Shown here: piece by piece, positions 8,243 through 16,881 of the stretch
Layout: every line of letters starts with the position of its first letter
How positions within the stretch are numbered: the first letter of the stretch is position 1
Assembly (NCBI GenBank): GCA_036306585.1
Contig: JAXJZF010000007.1
Span: 186,001 to 250,000 of the forward strand
Source: Aphodovivens sp036306585
GTDB lineage: Bacteria; Actinomycetota; Coriobacteriia; Coriobacteriales; Eggerthellaceae
Reading direction: 5' to 3'
Length of the DNA stretch: 64,000 nucleotides
Made by a program: the position numbers and the translations under genes
The notes under the pieces: model-generated
Seen by the model: the letters and a program-made list of their open reading frames with translations, nothing else
Database searches by the model: none
Told to the model about the DNA's origin: nothing

Positions 8243-9398
8243 AAATACACGCAGCGGTCTTGGAAGGGGTCTGAATTCCCTTTTGGGAGGCTATTACGAC
8301 GAGCCTGCAATAGAAAAACCCAAAAAGGTAGAAGAGCCAAAGCCTGAGAAAAACCCTGAGCCGACTCCCTCGGCAAACCGGGTCGTTGTTGAATCTTCTG
8401 ACTTGCAGGAGATTATGAATTCCGAGATGGCTTCCAATAGGTCTGTGACGCCGCAGGCAAAACCCCCGAAGGTAGTAATGCCTCAACGTGCAGAGCCTCC
8501 CGCTCCTTCAGTGAATTACCAACAAGTGGAAAAAACACCGGTAGTGGAGCCGACGGTGTTGGATAATGCTGAGGATGTCAAGGAGAAGATCGCTTCTAAA
8601 GAGGTCGATGAGGTCCCTCTTAACGACATAGAGCCAAATCCTGATCAGCCCCGTACCAATTTCAAGCAAGAAGAAGTAGAGGAATTGGCTTCCTCTATTG
8701 AAAAGGATGGTTTACTCCAACCCATTGTTGTTCGCCCCCTTGGATCTGGAAAATACCAAATTATTGCGGGTGAGCGTAGATGGCAGGCGTGTCGATTCCT
8801 GAAAATGGAAAAAGTCCCGGTCCGCATCAGGGAAGCCGACGAGGATAAAGCGCTTGAATTAGCGTTGATTGAAAATATTCAGCGTTCCGATTTGAATCCC
8901 ATTGAGGAGGCTTATGGATATAAGCGCTTGATGGAGCGTATGAACCTCACGCAATCTGAAGTCGCTCAGGTTGTGTCAAAGGGGCGTTCCACCATCGCAA
9001 ATGCTCTTCGTTTGCTTGAATTGCCGGAAGAAGCCCAGCAACTGCTTTTCGAGGAAAAGATTACAGCTGGTCATGCGCGCGCTATCCTTTCGATTCCTTC
9101 TGCAGAGGGTCGAAAAAAGCTGACTGAGAAACTCGTGACTGAAAAACTCACCGTTCGTGAAACCGAAGCTCTTGCACGATTAATGGCAGGCAAGAAGGGA
9201 GCGAGTGAAACCACTAAGCGTGCCCCAACACCTGCTTCGTTTAAGAAGGTTGCTAAAACTCTTCGCGATGTGCTTCACACCAATGTAAGGGTGAAAACCG
9301 TCCAAGGCAAAAACAAGATAGAAATCGAATTTAAAGATGAAGAGGAGCTACACCGACTCTTTGAAGAAATTATCGCTGCAGAAAAGGATTCAGAGTAG
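8235..9398 (+). CDS. parB: Chromosome partitioning CTPase ParB (Spo0J)
   Basis: Binds parS, spreads on DNA and activates ParA. The protein (387 residues from the GTG at 8235) begins with the conserved ParB tail KNTRSGLGRGLNSLLGG, has a long charged linker (about 30-125), the N-terminal CTP-binding core with PLNDIEPNPDQPR and the GERRWQACRFL box, the ENIQRSDLNPIEEAYGYK helix and the HTH with SKGRSTIANALRLLELP. The GTG at 8235 overlaps the parA stop and fits the family start better than the TTG two codons earlier. Confidence 0.95.
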   Translation: MAKNTRSGLGRGLNSLLGGYYDEPAIEKPKKVEEPKPEKNPEPTPSANRVVVESSDLQEIMNSEMASNRSVTPQAKPPKVVMPQRAEPPAPSVNYQQVEKTPVVEPTVLDNAEDVKEKIASKEVDEVPLNDIEPNPDQPRTNFKQEEVEELASSIEKDGLLQPIVVRPLGSGKYQIIAGERRWQACRFLKMEKVPVRIREADEDKALELALIENIQRSDLNPIEEAYGYKRLMERMNLTQSEVAQVVSKGRSTIANALRLLELPEEAQQLLFEEKITAGHARAILSIPSAEGRKKLTEKLVTEKLTVRETEALARLMAGKKGASETTKRAPTPASFKKVAKTLRDVLHTNVRVKTVQGKNKIEIEFKDEEELHRLFEEIIAAEKDSE

Positions 9399-9421
9399 TT
9401 CTCTCACGTGAAACAAGTGAA

Positions 9422-9437
9422 TGTTTCACGTGAAACA
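9422..9437. promoter_or_regulatory. parS centromere site 3
   Basis: Perfect TGTTTCACGTGAAACA just after parB. A degenerate half-matching copy (CTCACGTGAAACA) lies about 15 bases earlier at 9403-9415. Confidence 0.93.
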
Positions 9438-9440
9438 TTA

Positions 9441-9476
9441 AACCCTCCCGTTTGCTTGAATGGGAGGGTTTTGTTT
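9441..9476 (+). terminator. Terminator after parB
   Basis: AACCCTCCC at 9441-9449 pairs perfectly with GGGAGGGTT at 9462-9470, followed by TTGTTT. Confidence 0.85.
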
Positions 9477-9518
9477 AGGGGAGAGGATTTGAAAGACTGC
9501 AACGAAAGGAAGCAATAA

Positions 9519-10559
9519 TCAACTACGCGCATTTTTCAATTGTCCACATGCACCTGAAATATCAGAACCTTTTGATATGCGGATAGTTGTTTCAATGCCA
9601 TGAAGCTCAGCAGTTGCTTTCCAGTGCTCCATTGTATGCATGGGAGACGGCTGGAAAGGAGACTCTGCAATGCGGTTTAATTTGATTAGGTTAATATGGC
9701 ACAAAAGATCAGACGCAAAAGAGAGAAGCGCGTTTAGATCTTCAGTTGAATCGTTGTATCCATCAATAAGCGTGTATTCAAGTGTTACTCGCCTATTGGT
9801 TCTTTGAATATACGAAAGCAACGCCTTATGAAGTTGATCGAGCGGGTTCGACGCCGCATTAGGCATGAGTTTATCGCGAATCTCTTGTCGTGCTGCATGT
9901 AGTGAAATAGCCAGTGTGTATTGTTCGGATACGTCGGCAAAGCGATTGATTCCAAAGATTATTCCACACGTGGATAGGGTAATCTTTCGGGCTCCTATGG
10001 TTAGACCCTGCTTAGAATTGATAATTTCAAGAGCATTAATCACCGCGTCAAAATTCAGAAAAGGCTCACCTTGCCCCATTCCAACTAGATTAGTGACTCG
10101 TTGGTCGAAATCGTTTTGCACAATATGGATTTGATCGATGATTTCACCGATAGAGAGATTACGGGTGAATCCTTCTTTTCCCGTAGCACAAAATATGCAG
10201 CCCATGGCGCATCCGACTTGGGTGGAAAAACAAACAGTGAGTCGTCCGTCGTGGGAGGGAATTCCAACGGTTTCTACACGACAACCATCATTGAATGAGA
10301 TGAGGTACTTTCGTGTGCCGTCTACGGAAACTTGTTTCTCAATGACAGTAGAGGAGAAAAGAGGATGGTTGGCTTCTAGGGTATCTCGAAGAGCCTTGGG
10401 TATATTAGTCATTTCATCATATGAGGAAACCCCTCTTTGATACAGCCATTGTATGATCTGGCCTGCTCGGAATGCAGGCTGTCGATATGACTTCATCAGC
10501 TCAGTCAGTTCAGACTGGGAAAATGATTTAATAGGTTTATTGTCGTTCGAAGTAGTCAT
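9519..10559 (-). CDS. rlmN: 23S rRNA (A2503-C2)-methyltransferase RlmN
   Basis: Radical-SAM enzyme that methylates A2503 of 23S rRNA and A37 of some tRNAs. The cluster-binding CxxxCxxC motif appears as CAMGCIFC, after STQVG; the MGQGEPFLNF motif and the C-terminal GACGQL end with the methyl-carrying Cys are present. I place the start at the ATG at 10559 (MTTSNDNKPIKS, 346 residues). A longer frame to 10613 would translate through a parS site and is unlikely. It is convergent with parB and divergent from ddl. Confidence 0.95.
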   Translation of the reverse strand: MTTSNDNKPIKSFSQSELTELMKSYRQPAFRAGQIIQWLYQRGVSSYDEMTNIPKALRDTLEANHPLFSSTVIEKQVSVDGTRKYLISFNDGCRVETVGIPSHDGRLTVCFSTQVGCAMGCIFCATGKEGFTRNLSIGEIIDQIHIVQNDFDQRVTNLVGMGQGEPFLNFDAVINALEIINSKQGLTIGARKITLSTCGIIFGINRFADVSEQYTLAISLHAARQEIRDKLMPNAASNPLDQLHKALLSYIQRTNRRVTLEYTLIDGYNDSTEDLNALLSFASDLLCHINLIKLNRIAESPFQPSPMHTMEHWKATAELHGIETTIRISKGSDISGACGQLKNARS

Positions 10560-10589
10560 GATGAAATTATATCCTAGGATTTGGGAAGA

Positions 10590-10605
10590 TGTTTCACGTG
10601 AAACA
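10590..10605. promoter_or_regulatory. parS centromere site 4
   Basis: Perfect TGTTTCACGTGAAACA in the divergent rlmN-ddl intergenic region, 31 bases upstream of the rlmN start. Confidence 0.95.
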
Positions 10606-10709
10606 TTGCACATCGTTTGTCATATGTTGGGTGAGAAAAAGATGTTCCAATGAGAAAGTGAGTGTAGAATCGACACGTCGCAGCCAAACCGACAGAAGGG
10701 GGATTCCCA

Positions 10710-11654
10710 ATGGCTGGAACAATAGATCCTCAGCAATGCAAAGTAGCGCTGTTGCGTGGAGGTACAAGCGGGGAGAGAGAAGTCTCTCTTGCCTCGGGTG
10801 CAGCTGTAGCTCAAGCATTGAGGGATACGGGTTTTCGGGTGACTGAATTCGATCCTTCAATCAAAAAAGACTTGATTGCATTGATGCAAGGCGATTTTGA
10901 TGTGGCATTCCTCGCGTTGCATGGGCGCGGTGGAGAAGACGGAACAATCCAAGGATTCTTGGAGACGATCGCTCTTCCATATACAGGCTCTGGTGTATGT
11001 GCAAGCGCTTTGGCTATGAACAAATGCAAAGCGAAGCAGATCTTCCGTTCTGCTGGATTGCCGACGCTCCCGTCAGTAACATTGAATAGAACGGATGACT
11101 ACTCGATAGATGAGATTGTTGGTAAGTTGGGCGATCACTGTGTCATCAAGGCTTCGAAAGAAGGCAGCTCTATTGGCTTATACATTGAGCAGGGCAAAGC
11201 TGCAATTCAAGAAGCGATAGGGAAAGCCTTCGAACACGATGATCAGGTTCTCGTTGAAAAGTACTGCAAGGCAAGGGAGCTGACAGTAGGGGTTATCGGA
11301 AATGATCATCCGCACGCCCTTCCAATCATAGAAATCGTTCCTAAAAACGATTTCTATGACTACGAAGCAAAATATGCTCCCGGTGGTTCTCAACATCTGT
11401 GTCCTGCACCGATCGATGAGGGCTTGACTGCAAGCATACAAAATACTGCGGAGGGGGCCCATAAGGCACTTGGGTGTCATGGGTATTCGAGAACCGACTT
11501 CCTCCTCGAGGGAAACGGCGCGTTTTGGGTGCTGGAGACGAACACCCTGCCGGGTATGACAGCGACTTCGCTTCTTCCCGATGCAGCTTCGAAGATCGGT
11601 ATGAGTTACGAGCAGCTGTGCGCGAGGTTGATCGAGCTGGCGTTGGAGCAATAA
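10710..11654 (+). CDS. ddl: D-alanine--D-alanine ligase
   Basis: Makes the D-Ala-D-Ala dipeptide for peptidoglycan. The 314-residue ATP-grasp enzyme shows the start LLRGGTSGEREVSLASGAAV, HGRGGEDGTIQGFLE, KASKEGSSIGLY and, near the end, SRTDFLLE with ETNTLPGMTATSLLP. These are the family's ATP- and D-Ala-binding blocks, and the enzyme is normal in length. Residue patterns that separate D-Ala-D-Ala from D-Lac ligases cannot be assigned with certainty by eye, but the GTSGERE start favours a housekeeping Ddl. Confidence 0.94.
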   Translation: MAGTIDPQQCKVALLRGGTSGEREVSLASGAAVAQALRDTGFRVTEFDPSIKKDLIALMQGDFDVAFLALHGRGGEDGTIQGFLETIALPYTGSGVCASALAMNKCKAKQIFRSAGLPTLPSVTLNRTDDYSIDEIVGKLGDHCVIKASKEGSSIGLYIEQGKAAIQEAIGKAFEHDDQVLVEKYCKARELTVGVIGNDHPHALPIIEIVPKNDFYDYEAKYAPGGSQHLCPAPIDEGLTASIQNTAEGAHKALGCHGYSRTDFLLEGNGAFWVLETNTLPGMTATSLLPDAASKIGMSYEQLCARLIELALEQ

Positions 11655-11660
11655 CCCGTA

Positions 11661-12329
11661 CTAGAACAAACCAGCGTAATGGAGTCCGAAAAACACTGCG
11701 GCGAGAATGGCGATGACGACAAGAGCAATGAAGATCCAACTAATCGCATAGCATCCTATATTGCCAGCACGTCCTTGTTCAATGAGGTTTTCCGAAATCT
11801 TGCGCCGGCGTTTGAGAACTGCCATGCCGGTTTCCTTTTCAGGCATGGGGACGCGGGCGTTCGGCAACCAAGAGCCATTGGATTCGACGACATGGGAGAC
11901 TCCATCCGCTCCAAGAGCAACATCAGGGCGAATGGAGTCCTCCATCATCTTCCCGACGGCATCGATGAAATGTTCGAACGCCTCCTGGGAGCGGGAGGGG
12001 TCGTAGCAGATCACAGCAGCCTCGCCCCAATATTCCCCAGGATCAGGCGTATCGGAGTAGGCGACAAATGAAAGCAGGGCAACCATGTTCCACCCACGAG
12101 CGTGGAAGATTTGAAGTTGCCGTGATGTTTCAAGGTCGAAGAATCCAACTAAGGCACCGAAACGATTCCTCATCCAAGCATGCGTGCCTCTTTCATCTGT
12201 TTCGAACACGATGGAAAAACGATCTCCCACAAGGCAGTCCGCACTTGTGAGAATGGATGCCTCTTTTTTCGAGAGCGTGTTAAAGTGCTCGTAGGATCCG
12301 AAGTATCCGGTTAATATGCTGTTCTGCAT
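11661..12329 (-). CDS. Uncharacterised membrane-anchored protein
   Basis: Not recognised. From the ATG at 12329 (MQNSILTGYFGSYEHFN) it is 222 residues: a soluble region, a basic stretch (VLKRRRKISENLIEQGRAG) and a single C-terminal hydrophobic helix (SWIFIALVVIAILAAVFFGL) that should anchor it in the membrane with the main part in the cytoplasm. An AAAGGAT site precedes the ATG; a longer frame upstream runs antisense through the start of the helicase gene and is not credible. It is convergent with ddl and divergent from the DinG-type helicase. Confidence 0.7.
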   Translation of the reverse strand: MQNSILTGYFGSYEHFNTLSKKEASILTSADCLVGDRFSIVFETDERGTHAWMRNRFGALVGFFDLETSRQLQIFHARGWNMVALLSFVAYSDTPDPGEYWGEAAVICYDPSRSQEAFEHFIDAVGKMMEDSIRPDVALGADGVSHVVESNGSWLPNARVPMPEKETGMAVLKRRRKISENLIEQGRAGNIGCYAISWIFIALVVIAILAAVFFGLHYAGLF

Positions 12330-12410
12330 GGATGATCCTTTCGATGGGGAGAGAACTCTGAAAGGGGATCCCGGCGCATCGCCAAGGCGGTTTGTACCAT
12401 CCCATGATAG

Positions 12411-15400
12411 ATGAAGGTTGAGGATATGGAAAAGCAAAGCGAGCGGATACCTGAATCGTTGCGTTCTTTTATTTTGGATGGAACGCCAGAGGAAATCATG
12501 GAACGGTATGCGGCTTTGCCTCATCGCGCCAAAGAGGCTGATTTCGGCGAGTTTGACGAGGATATCGTCGTTTTGGATACCGAGACCACGGGTTTTTCTT
12601 TCCATCACGACGAATTGACGCAGATCGCAGCTGCCCGTATGAATCACGGGGAAATCGTGGATTGGTTCATAACGTTCGTGAACCCCGGAAAGCCCATCCC
12701 CGACGATGTAGCCCATTTGACCGACATACATGATGAAGATGTGGCCGATGCGCCCTTGCCCTATGATGCGTTGGCTCAGCTGGTCGCTTTTGTGGGAGAT
12801 TCGAAGATAGTCGCGCATAATGTCGGCTTCGATCGAACGTTCACCACACGCCATCCTTCGGGCTATCCCCTATTAGAGAATACTTGGATCGATTCATTGG
12901 ATTTAGCGCGCATCGCTTTGCCGCGCTTGAAATCCCATAGGCTAATCGACATCGTCAAAGCATTCGATGCCCCTTTGTCCACCCATCGCGCCGATGCTGA
13001 TGTTGCTGCAACCTGTGCGGCGTACCGTATCCTGCTGGCAGGCGTTGAGGCTATGCCCCTTGAGTTGGTCGAATGCATCGCGGGAATGGCGACTCGAGAA
13101 CAGTGGCAGACGCGGGTCGTCTTCGAATATTTTGCTGAAAACGGGAAGCAATCAACTCAAGAAGGCGAAACTCATCGCCCAACCATGCTGTCCCTTCGTA
13201 CTTTGCGTTGGGGTCGAGTGAATCGGACGGTCAAGAAAAGCGGCGCAGAGGCGGAGACCGCAGATGGCAGCGAGCGCCCCATGGCGTTTCCCTCTCAAGA
13301 GGAGGTCAATGAAGCTTTCAGCGAGCACGGTTTGGTAGGTCAGCTGTATTCCAGCTTCGAGGATCGTCCCGAGCAAAGGCAGATGGCGCAGGCGATTCGC
13401 GCAGCCTTTGAGAAGGGCGAGAATCTGGTGGTTGAAGCAGGGACTGGTGTTGGCAAGTCGATGGCGTACTTGGTTCCATGCGCGCTGGCTGCTCGGGCGA
13501 ATGATATGACGGTGGGGATTGCAACGAAAACGAATGCGTTGTTGGATCAATTGATGTACCACGAGCTGCCTGCGCTTTCGGAAACCTTGGGACAGCAAGC
13601 GCAGGGAAGGCCGTTGACGTACGCGGCCTTAAAGGGGTTTTCTCACTACCCTTGCTTGCGCAAAGTGAACAGGATGGCCCAAGAGGGGCCGCGGGAGCGG
13701 GAGGTGCAAGGGGAGTTGAAGACCCAAGCGCCGGCACTTGCCGCCCTCCTGTCATATGTGGAGCAGACCTCCTACGATGACATGGACAGCTTGAAGATTG
13801 ATTACCGATTGCTTCCTCGGGCCGCCATCACTACCACCAGCCATGAATGTCTGCGCCGCAAATGCCCGTTCTTTGGCACGACCTGCTTCGTCCACGGCGC
13901 GCGGAGGCGAGCCGAGCAGGCCGACATCGTCGTGACGAACCATAGCCTCCTGTTCTGCGATCTCGCTGCAGACGGGGGTCTTTTGCCCGATGCTAAGCTT
14001 TGGGTGGTCGATGAGGCCCACAACGCCGAGGATGAGGCCCGCCGGGCATTTTCGATAAAGCTTGCAGCGGAGGATCTGCTGCGCTTGGCGGCACGCGTTG
14101 AATCGGCTGAAGCAGGGAAGGGAATGTTCTTACGCGCCGAGAAGAAGGCAGTGTCAGCTTCTAGCGACGAGCAGCAGACGTTGTTCTACGCGTTGTTGGC
14201 TAAAGCGAAATCCTCTGGCGTAACCTGGGCTCAAACGGCGCGTGAATTCTGCAAGCATATGAAAGACCTACTGTATTTCGATCAGAACAAGCGTAGCCAC
14301 GGTTATGAATACACTGAATTGTGGATCAGCGCTGATGTTCGTCGGTCAAGCGTGTTTCAAGCGCTTGCCTCTTATGGGAAAACGATGAGGGACGCTTCGG
14401 AGAAGCTGATCTCCGCGTGCCAAGACCTGGTGGCGTATTTGGAGGATGTCGAAGGCGCCGCCGATGTGCAGCGTGAGATAGCCTCAACGGCCCTTGAGCT
14501 GAAGGATGCCGCTTCGGCGGAGGAGGTTATTTTCGATGTGGCGTCAGAGGGCTTTGCCTATTCAGCCACGCTTTGCCGAAAAAAAGACCGCCCAGCCGAA
14601 GCCGTCGAAGCGCTGATGATGAACGTGGGTAGCGCTTTGAACGAGACCCTTTATGCGAAAACGAGGTCGGTGGTATACACATCCGCAACGCTTTCCATCG
14701 ATAACAGCTTCCGCTCGTTCGAAGAAGCGGTCGGGTTGAACGCGGGGGAAGATTCCGCATGCGCCGAGCTTCAGCTGGATTCGAGCTACGACTTCGACAA
14801 CAACATGATCGTATACGTGATAAGCGATATCCCTGAGCCTAACAGTCCTCATTACCTGCCTGCCTTGCAACAGCTGTTGGTGAGGGCCCATATTGCGCAA
14901 GAAGGGTCGATGCTTACTTTGTTCACCAACCGCCGGGAGATGGAGAAGTGCTTCGATGCCGTGCAACCGGAGCTGAAAGCCAACGATTTGCGTCTGGTGT
15001 GCCAGAAATGGGGTGTTTCGGTGAAAGGCTTGCGCGATGATTTCCTTAAGGACGAGCATCTGTCGTTGTTCGCCTTGAAAAGCTTCTGGGAAGGATTCGA
15101 TGCTCCGGGTGCGACGCTGAAAGGCGTGATCATCCCGAAACTGCCGTTCTCCAAGCCTACCGACCCCCTGTCTTGTGAGCGTGCCGAGCATGACGACCGG
15201 GCTTGGAGCCATTATGTGCTGCCGAAGGCAATCATCGAGCTGAAGCAGGCCGCGGGTCGTTTGATCCGCAAAGCCGACGACACAGGCGTTCTCATCCTTG
15301 CTGATAGGAGATTGCTGACCAAGAGCTATGGCAAGGTGTTTCTGAACTCCCTTCCCACACATTCGGTCAAAATCAGCTCGATCGATCAGGCAGTTGAGGC

Positions 15401-15419
15401 CCTTTCGTTGATGAGGTAA
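12411..15419 (+). CDS. dinG: DnaQ-exonuclease/DinG-type helicase fusion
   Basis: A 1002-residue fusion. Residues about 45-210 are a 3'-5' exonuclease of the DnaQ/DEDD type (VVLDTETTGFSFHHDELTQIAA, HNVGFDRTF, HRADADVAA). The rest is an XPD/DinG superfamily 2 helicase with Walker A EAGTGVGKS at about 342, four cysteines for an iron-sulfur cluster (C in PCLRKVN; CLRRKCPFFGTTC), the DEAH box VVDEAHNAEDEA near 533 and the C-terminal GRLIRKADDTGVLILADRR. This Exo-DinG layout is well known in Firmicutes. The ATG at 12411 or the one at 12426 (MEKQSERI) could be the start. Role inferred: unwinding of damaged or structured DNA. Confidence 0.9.
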   Translation: MKVEDMEKQSERIPESLRSFILDGTPEEIMERYAALPHRAKEADFGEFDEDIVVLDTETTGFSFHHDELTQIAAARMNHGEIVDWFITFVNPGKPIPDDVAHLTDIHDEDVADAPLPYDALAQLVAFVGDSKIVAHNVGFDRTFTTRHPSGYPLLENTWIDSLDLARIALPRLKSHRLIDIVKAFDAPLSTHRADADVAATCAAYRILLAGVEAMPLELVECIAGMATREQWQTRVVFEYFAENGKQSTQEGETHRPTMLSLRTLRWGRVNRTVKKSGAEAETADGSERPMAFPSQEEVNEAFSEHGLVGQLYSSFEDRPEQRQMAQAIRAAFEKGENLVVEAGTGVGKSMAYLVPCALAARANDMTVGIATKTNALLDQLMYHELPALSETLGQQAQGRPLTYAALKGFSHYPCLRKVNRMAQEGPREREVQGELKTQAPALAALLSYVEQTSYDDMDSLKIDYRLLPRAAITTTSHECLRRKCPFFGTTCFVHGARRRAEQADIVVTNHSLLFCDLAADGGLLPDAKLWVVDEAHNAEDEARRAFSIKLAAEDLLRLAARVESAEAGKGMFLRAEKKAVSASSDEQQTLFYALLAKAKSSGVTWAQTAREFCKHMKDLLYFDQNKRSHGYEYTELWISADVRRSSVFQALASYGKTMRDASEKLISACQDLVAYLEDVEGAADVQREIASTALELKDAASAEEVIFDVASEGFAYSATLCRKKDRPAEAVEALMMNVGSALNETLYAKTRSVVYTSATLSIDNSFRSFEEAVGLNAGEDSACAELQLDSSYDFDNNMIVYVISDIPEPNSPHYLPALQQLLVRAHIAQEGSMLTLFTNRREMEKCFDAVQPELKANDLRLVCQKWGVSVKGLRDDFLKDEHLSLFALKSFWEGFDAPGATLKGVIIPKLPFSKPTDPLSCERAEHDDRAWSHYVLPKAIIELKQAAGRLIRKADDTGVLILADRRLLTKSYGKVFLNSLPTHSVKISSIDQAVEALSLMR

Positions 15420-15433
15420 AGGTGTAAGGCCTC

Positions 15434-16819
15434 GTGAGGATGGGAAAACGCTCGAACAAGCTATCGCATGCAGCGCATGTGAAAAGTAATACGAAGGGAA
15501 CTTCCAATGAACTTTCCTTCAGCGTGCTCGATGCGGCGCGAACAAAGCTCGATGAAGGGAAGAAAGGGAAGCCCACCGAGCAGGCGCGCCGTTTCGGCCG
15601 CATCAGCCTGTTCACCTTGCCTATCGGGAGGAAAAAGCCGCCTTCGACGCCGATGAAGGATCAGATCCAGGCCATCACCGGCTCGTTGTCCCATCCGATC
15701 CTCCCCCGCGCCAAAAAACTGTCGCTTCCCGTGGAAGACAAGGTGGAGTCTTCGCTCAAACCGCAAGAGGAGAGCCTTCCGCAGAGCGATGTAAGGAAGG
15801 AAGCACCTGCCTCGGTGACGCCAGCGAGTGTTGGATTCGAGGCGACTTCACGGCGCTCGGGACGAACCTCCAAAGAGGAGATCGCCTGGAGAAAAGGACG
15901 CCGACGGCGTCGACGGATCGCTGCTGGCATGCTGAGCGCCGTGATAATCGTGGGAGTCTCCGGTTTGGGCATCGCATGGCTGTACAACGACAATCTGCGC
16001 TATCAAGAAGACGTGTCGCAGATCAACCAAGCGCACGAGTCCTTGGCAGCAACCGATGAGCTTCTCCTGCGCTTGGATGAGGCCTTGCAGGATCCGATGG
16101 GGAACGCCGCGGCGGCGCTTTTGGACGCCGATACAGAGAAAGAAGCTGCGTTTCAAGCGCTCGATCAGGTGCAATCGGAAGCAAGCGGGGCATCGTCCTC
16201 TTTAAGGGAGAGCACTGAGCGTTCTGTTGCCGACAGCCTCATGACGGCGGCGTCATCGCGTCGTACGATGTTCGAGAAGGGTTGGTCGGCTCTGGAATCG
16301 GCTCAGGATTTCTCTTCCCTTTACGAGCAGTTGAACGAGCTGTGGCAAGGCGTTCTGGAAGCGGATGACCACGCCCGCCAAGCAGCTCAGGCGGCTTCGT
16401 CGGGCGATCTTTCGACGATAGGATCGAGCACCGAGCTGGCGAACCGAGCGATAGGGGAGTTCGAACAAGCTCGCAGCCATTTGCAAGCGCTCGCGCAGGC
16501 GAACCCCTCCATCGATGTATCTGCCCAGGAAACCTATCTAGATACAAGGATTGAAGCACTCGGCTACGCCGTGGCGTCTAATGAGGCGTTGGCAGTACGC
16601 GATACCCAAAAAGCCGTCGCGCAAAATGACGCGTACAACGCCGCCGACGCCGAAGCGGCGGATTTAGCCCAACAGCTTCCCGCAGATCCGGGGCAGCCGG
16701 CTGTGGATGCCATGCAACAGCTGATTGGAGACGATATCGAATCCTATGAAGCGGCGCGAGCGCAGGCATCTACTTCCGATGCATTTCTCCGCGATTATTT
16801 TGGCAGCTCAGAAAAGTAG
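15434..16819 (+). CDS. Uncharacterised single-pass membrane protein with helical extracellular region
   Basis: Not recognised. The 461-residue protein has a basic, low-complexity cytoplasmic start (to about 150), a very basic run (RKGRRRRRR) before one membrane helix at about 164-190, and a long A/E/Q-rich outer region predicted by eye to be helical or coiled coil. It begins 14 bases after the helicase stop, with the start either at this GTG or at the ATG at 15440. It is followed after 62 bases by the M28-like gene. An envelope function is inferred, nothing more precise. Confidence 0.65.
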   Translation: MRMGKRSNKLSHAAHVKSNTKGTSNELSFSVLDAARTKLDEGKKGKPTEQARRFGRISLFTLPIGRKKPPSTPMKDQIQAITGSLSHPILPRAKKLSLPVEDKVESSLKPQEESLPQSDVRKEAPASVTPASVGFEATSRRSGRTSKEEIAWRKGRRRRRRIAAGMLSAVIIVGVSGLGIAWLYNDNLRYQEDVSQINQAHESLAATDELLLRLDEALQDPMGNAAAALLDADTEKEAAFQALDQVQSEASGASSSLRESTERSVADSLMTAASSRRTMFEKGWSALESAQDFSSLYEQLNELWQGVLEADDHARQAAQAASSGDLSTIGSSTELANRAIGEFEQARSHLQALAQANPSIDVSAQETYLDTRIEALGYAVASNEALAVRDTQKAVAQNDAYNAADAEAADLAQQLPADPGQPAVDAMQQLIGDDIESYEAARAQASTSDAFLRDYFGSSEK

Positions 16820-16881
16820 TCTATACTAATAAAGATATGCAGTATCACGCATAGTACCTGACCAAACGGAAGGCGAACACT

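Noticed and set aside
10560..10613. N-terminal extension of RlmN up to 10613.
   Set aside because: It would read through a perfect parS site and does not match the family's start. The ATG at 10559 is better.
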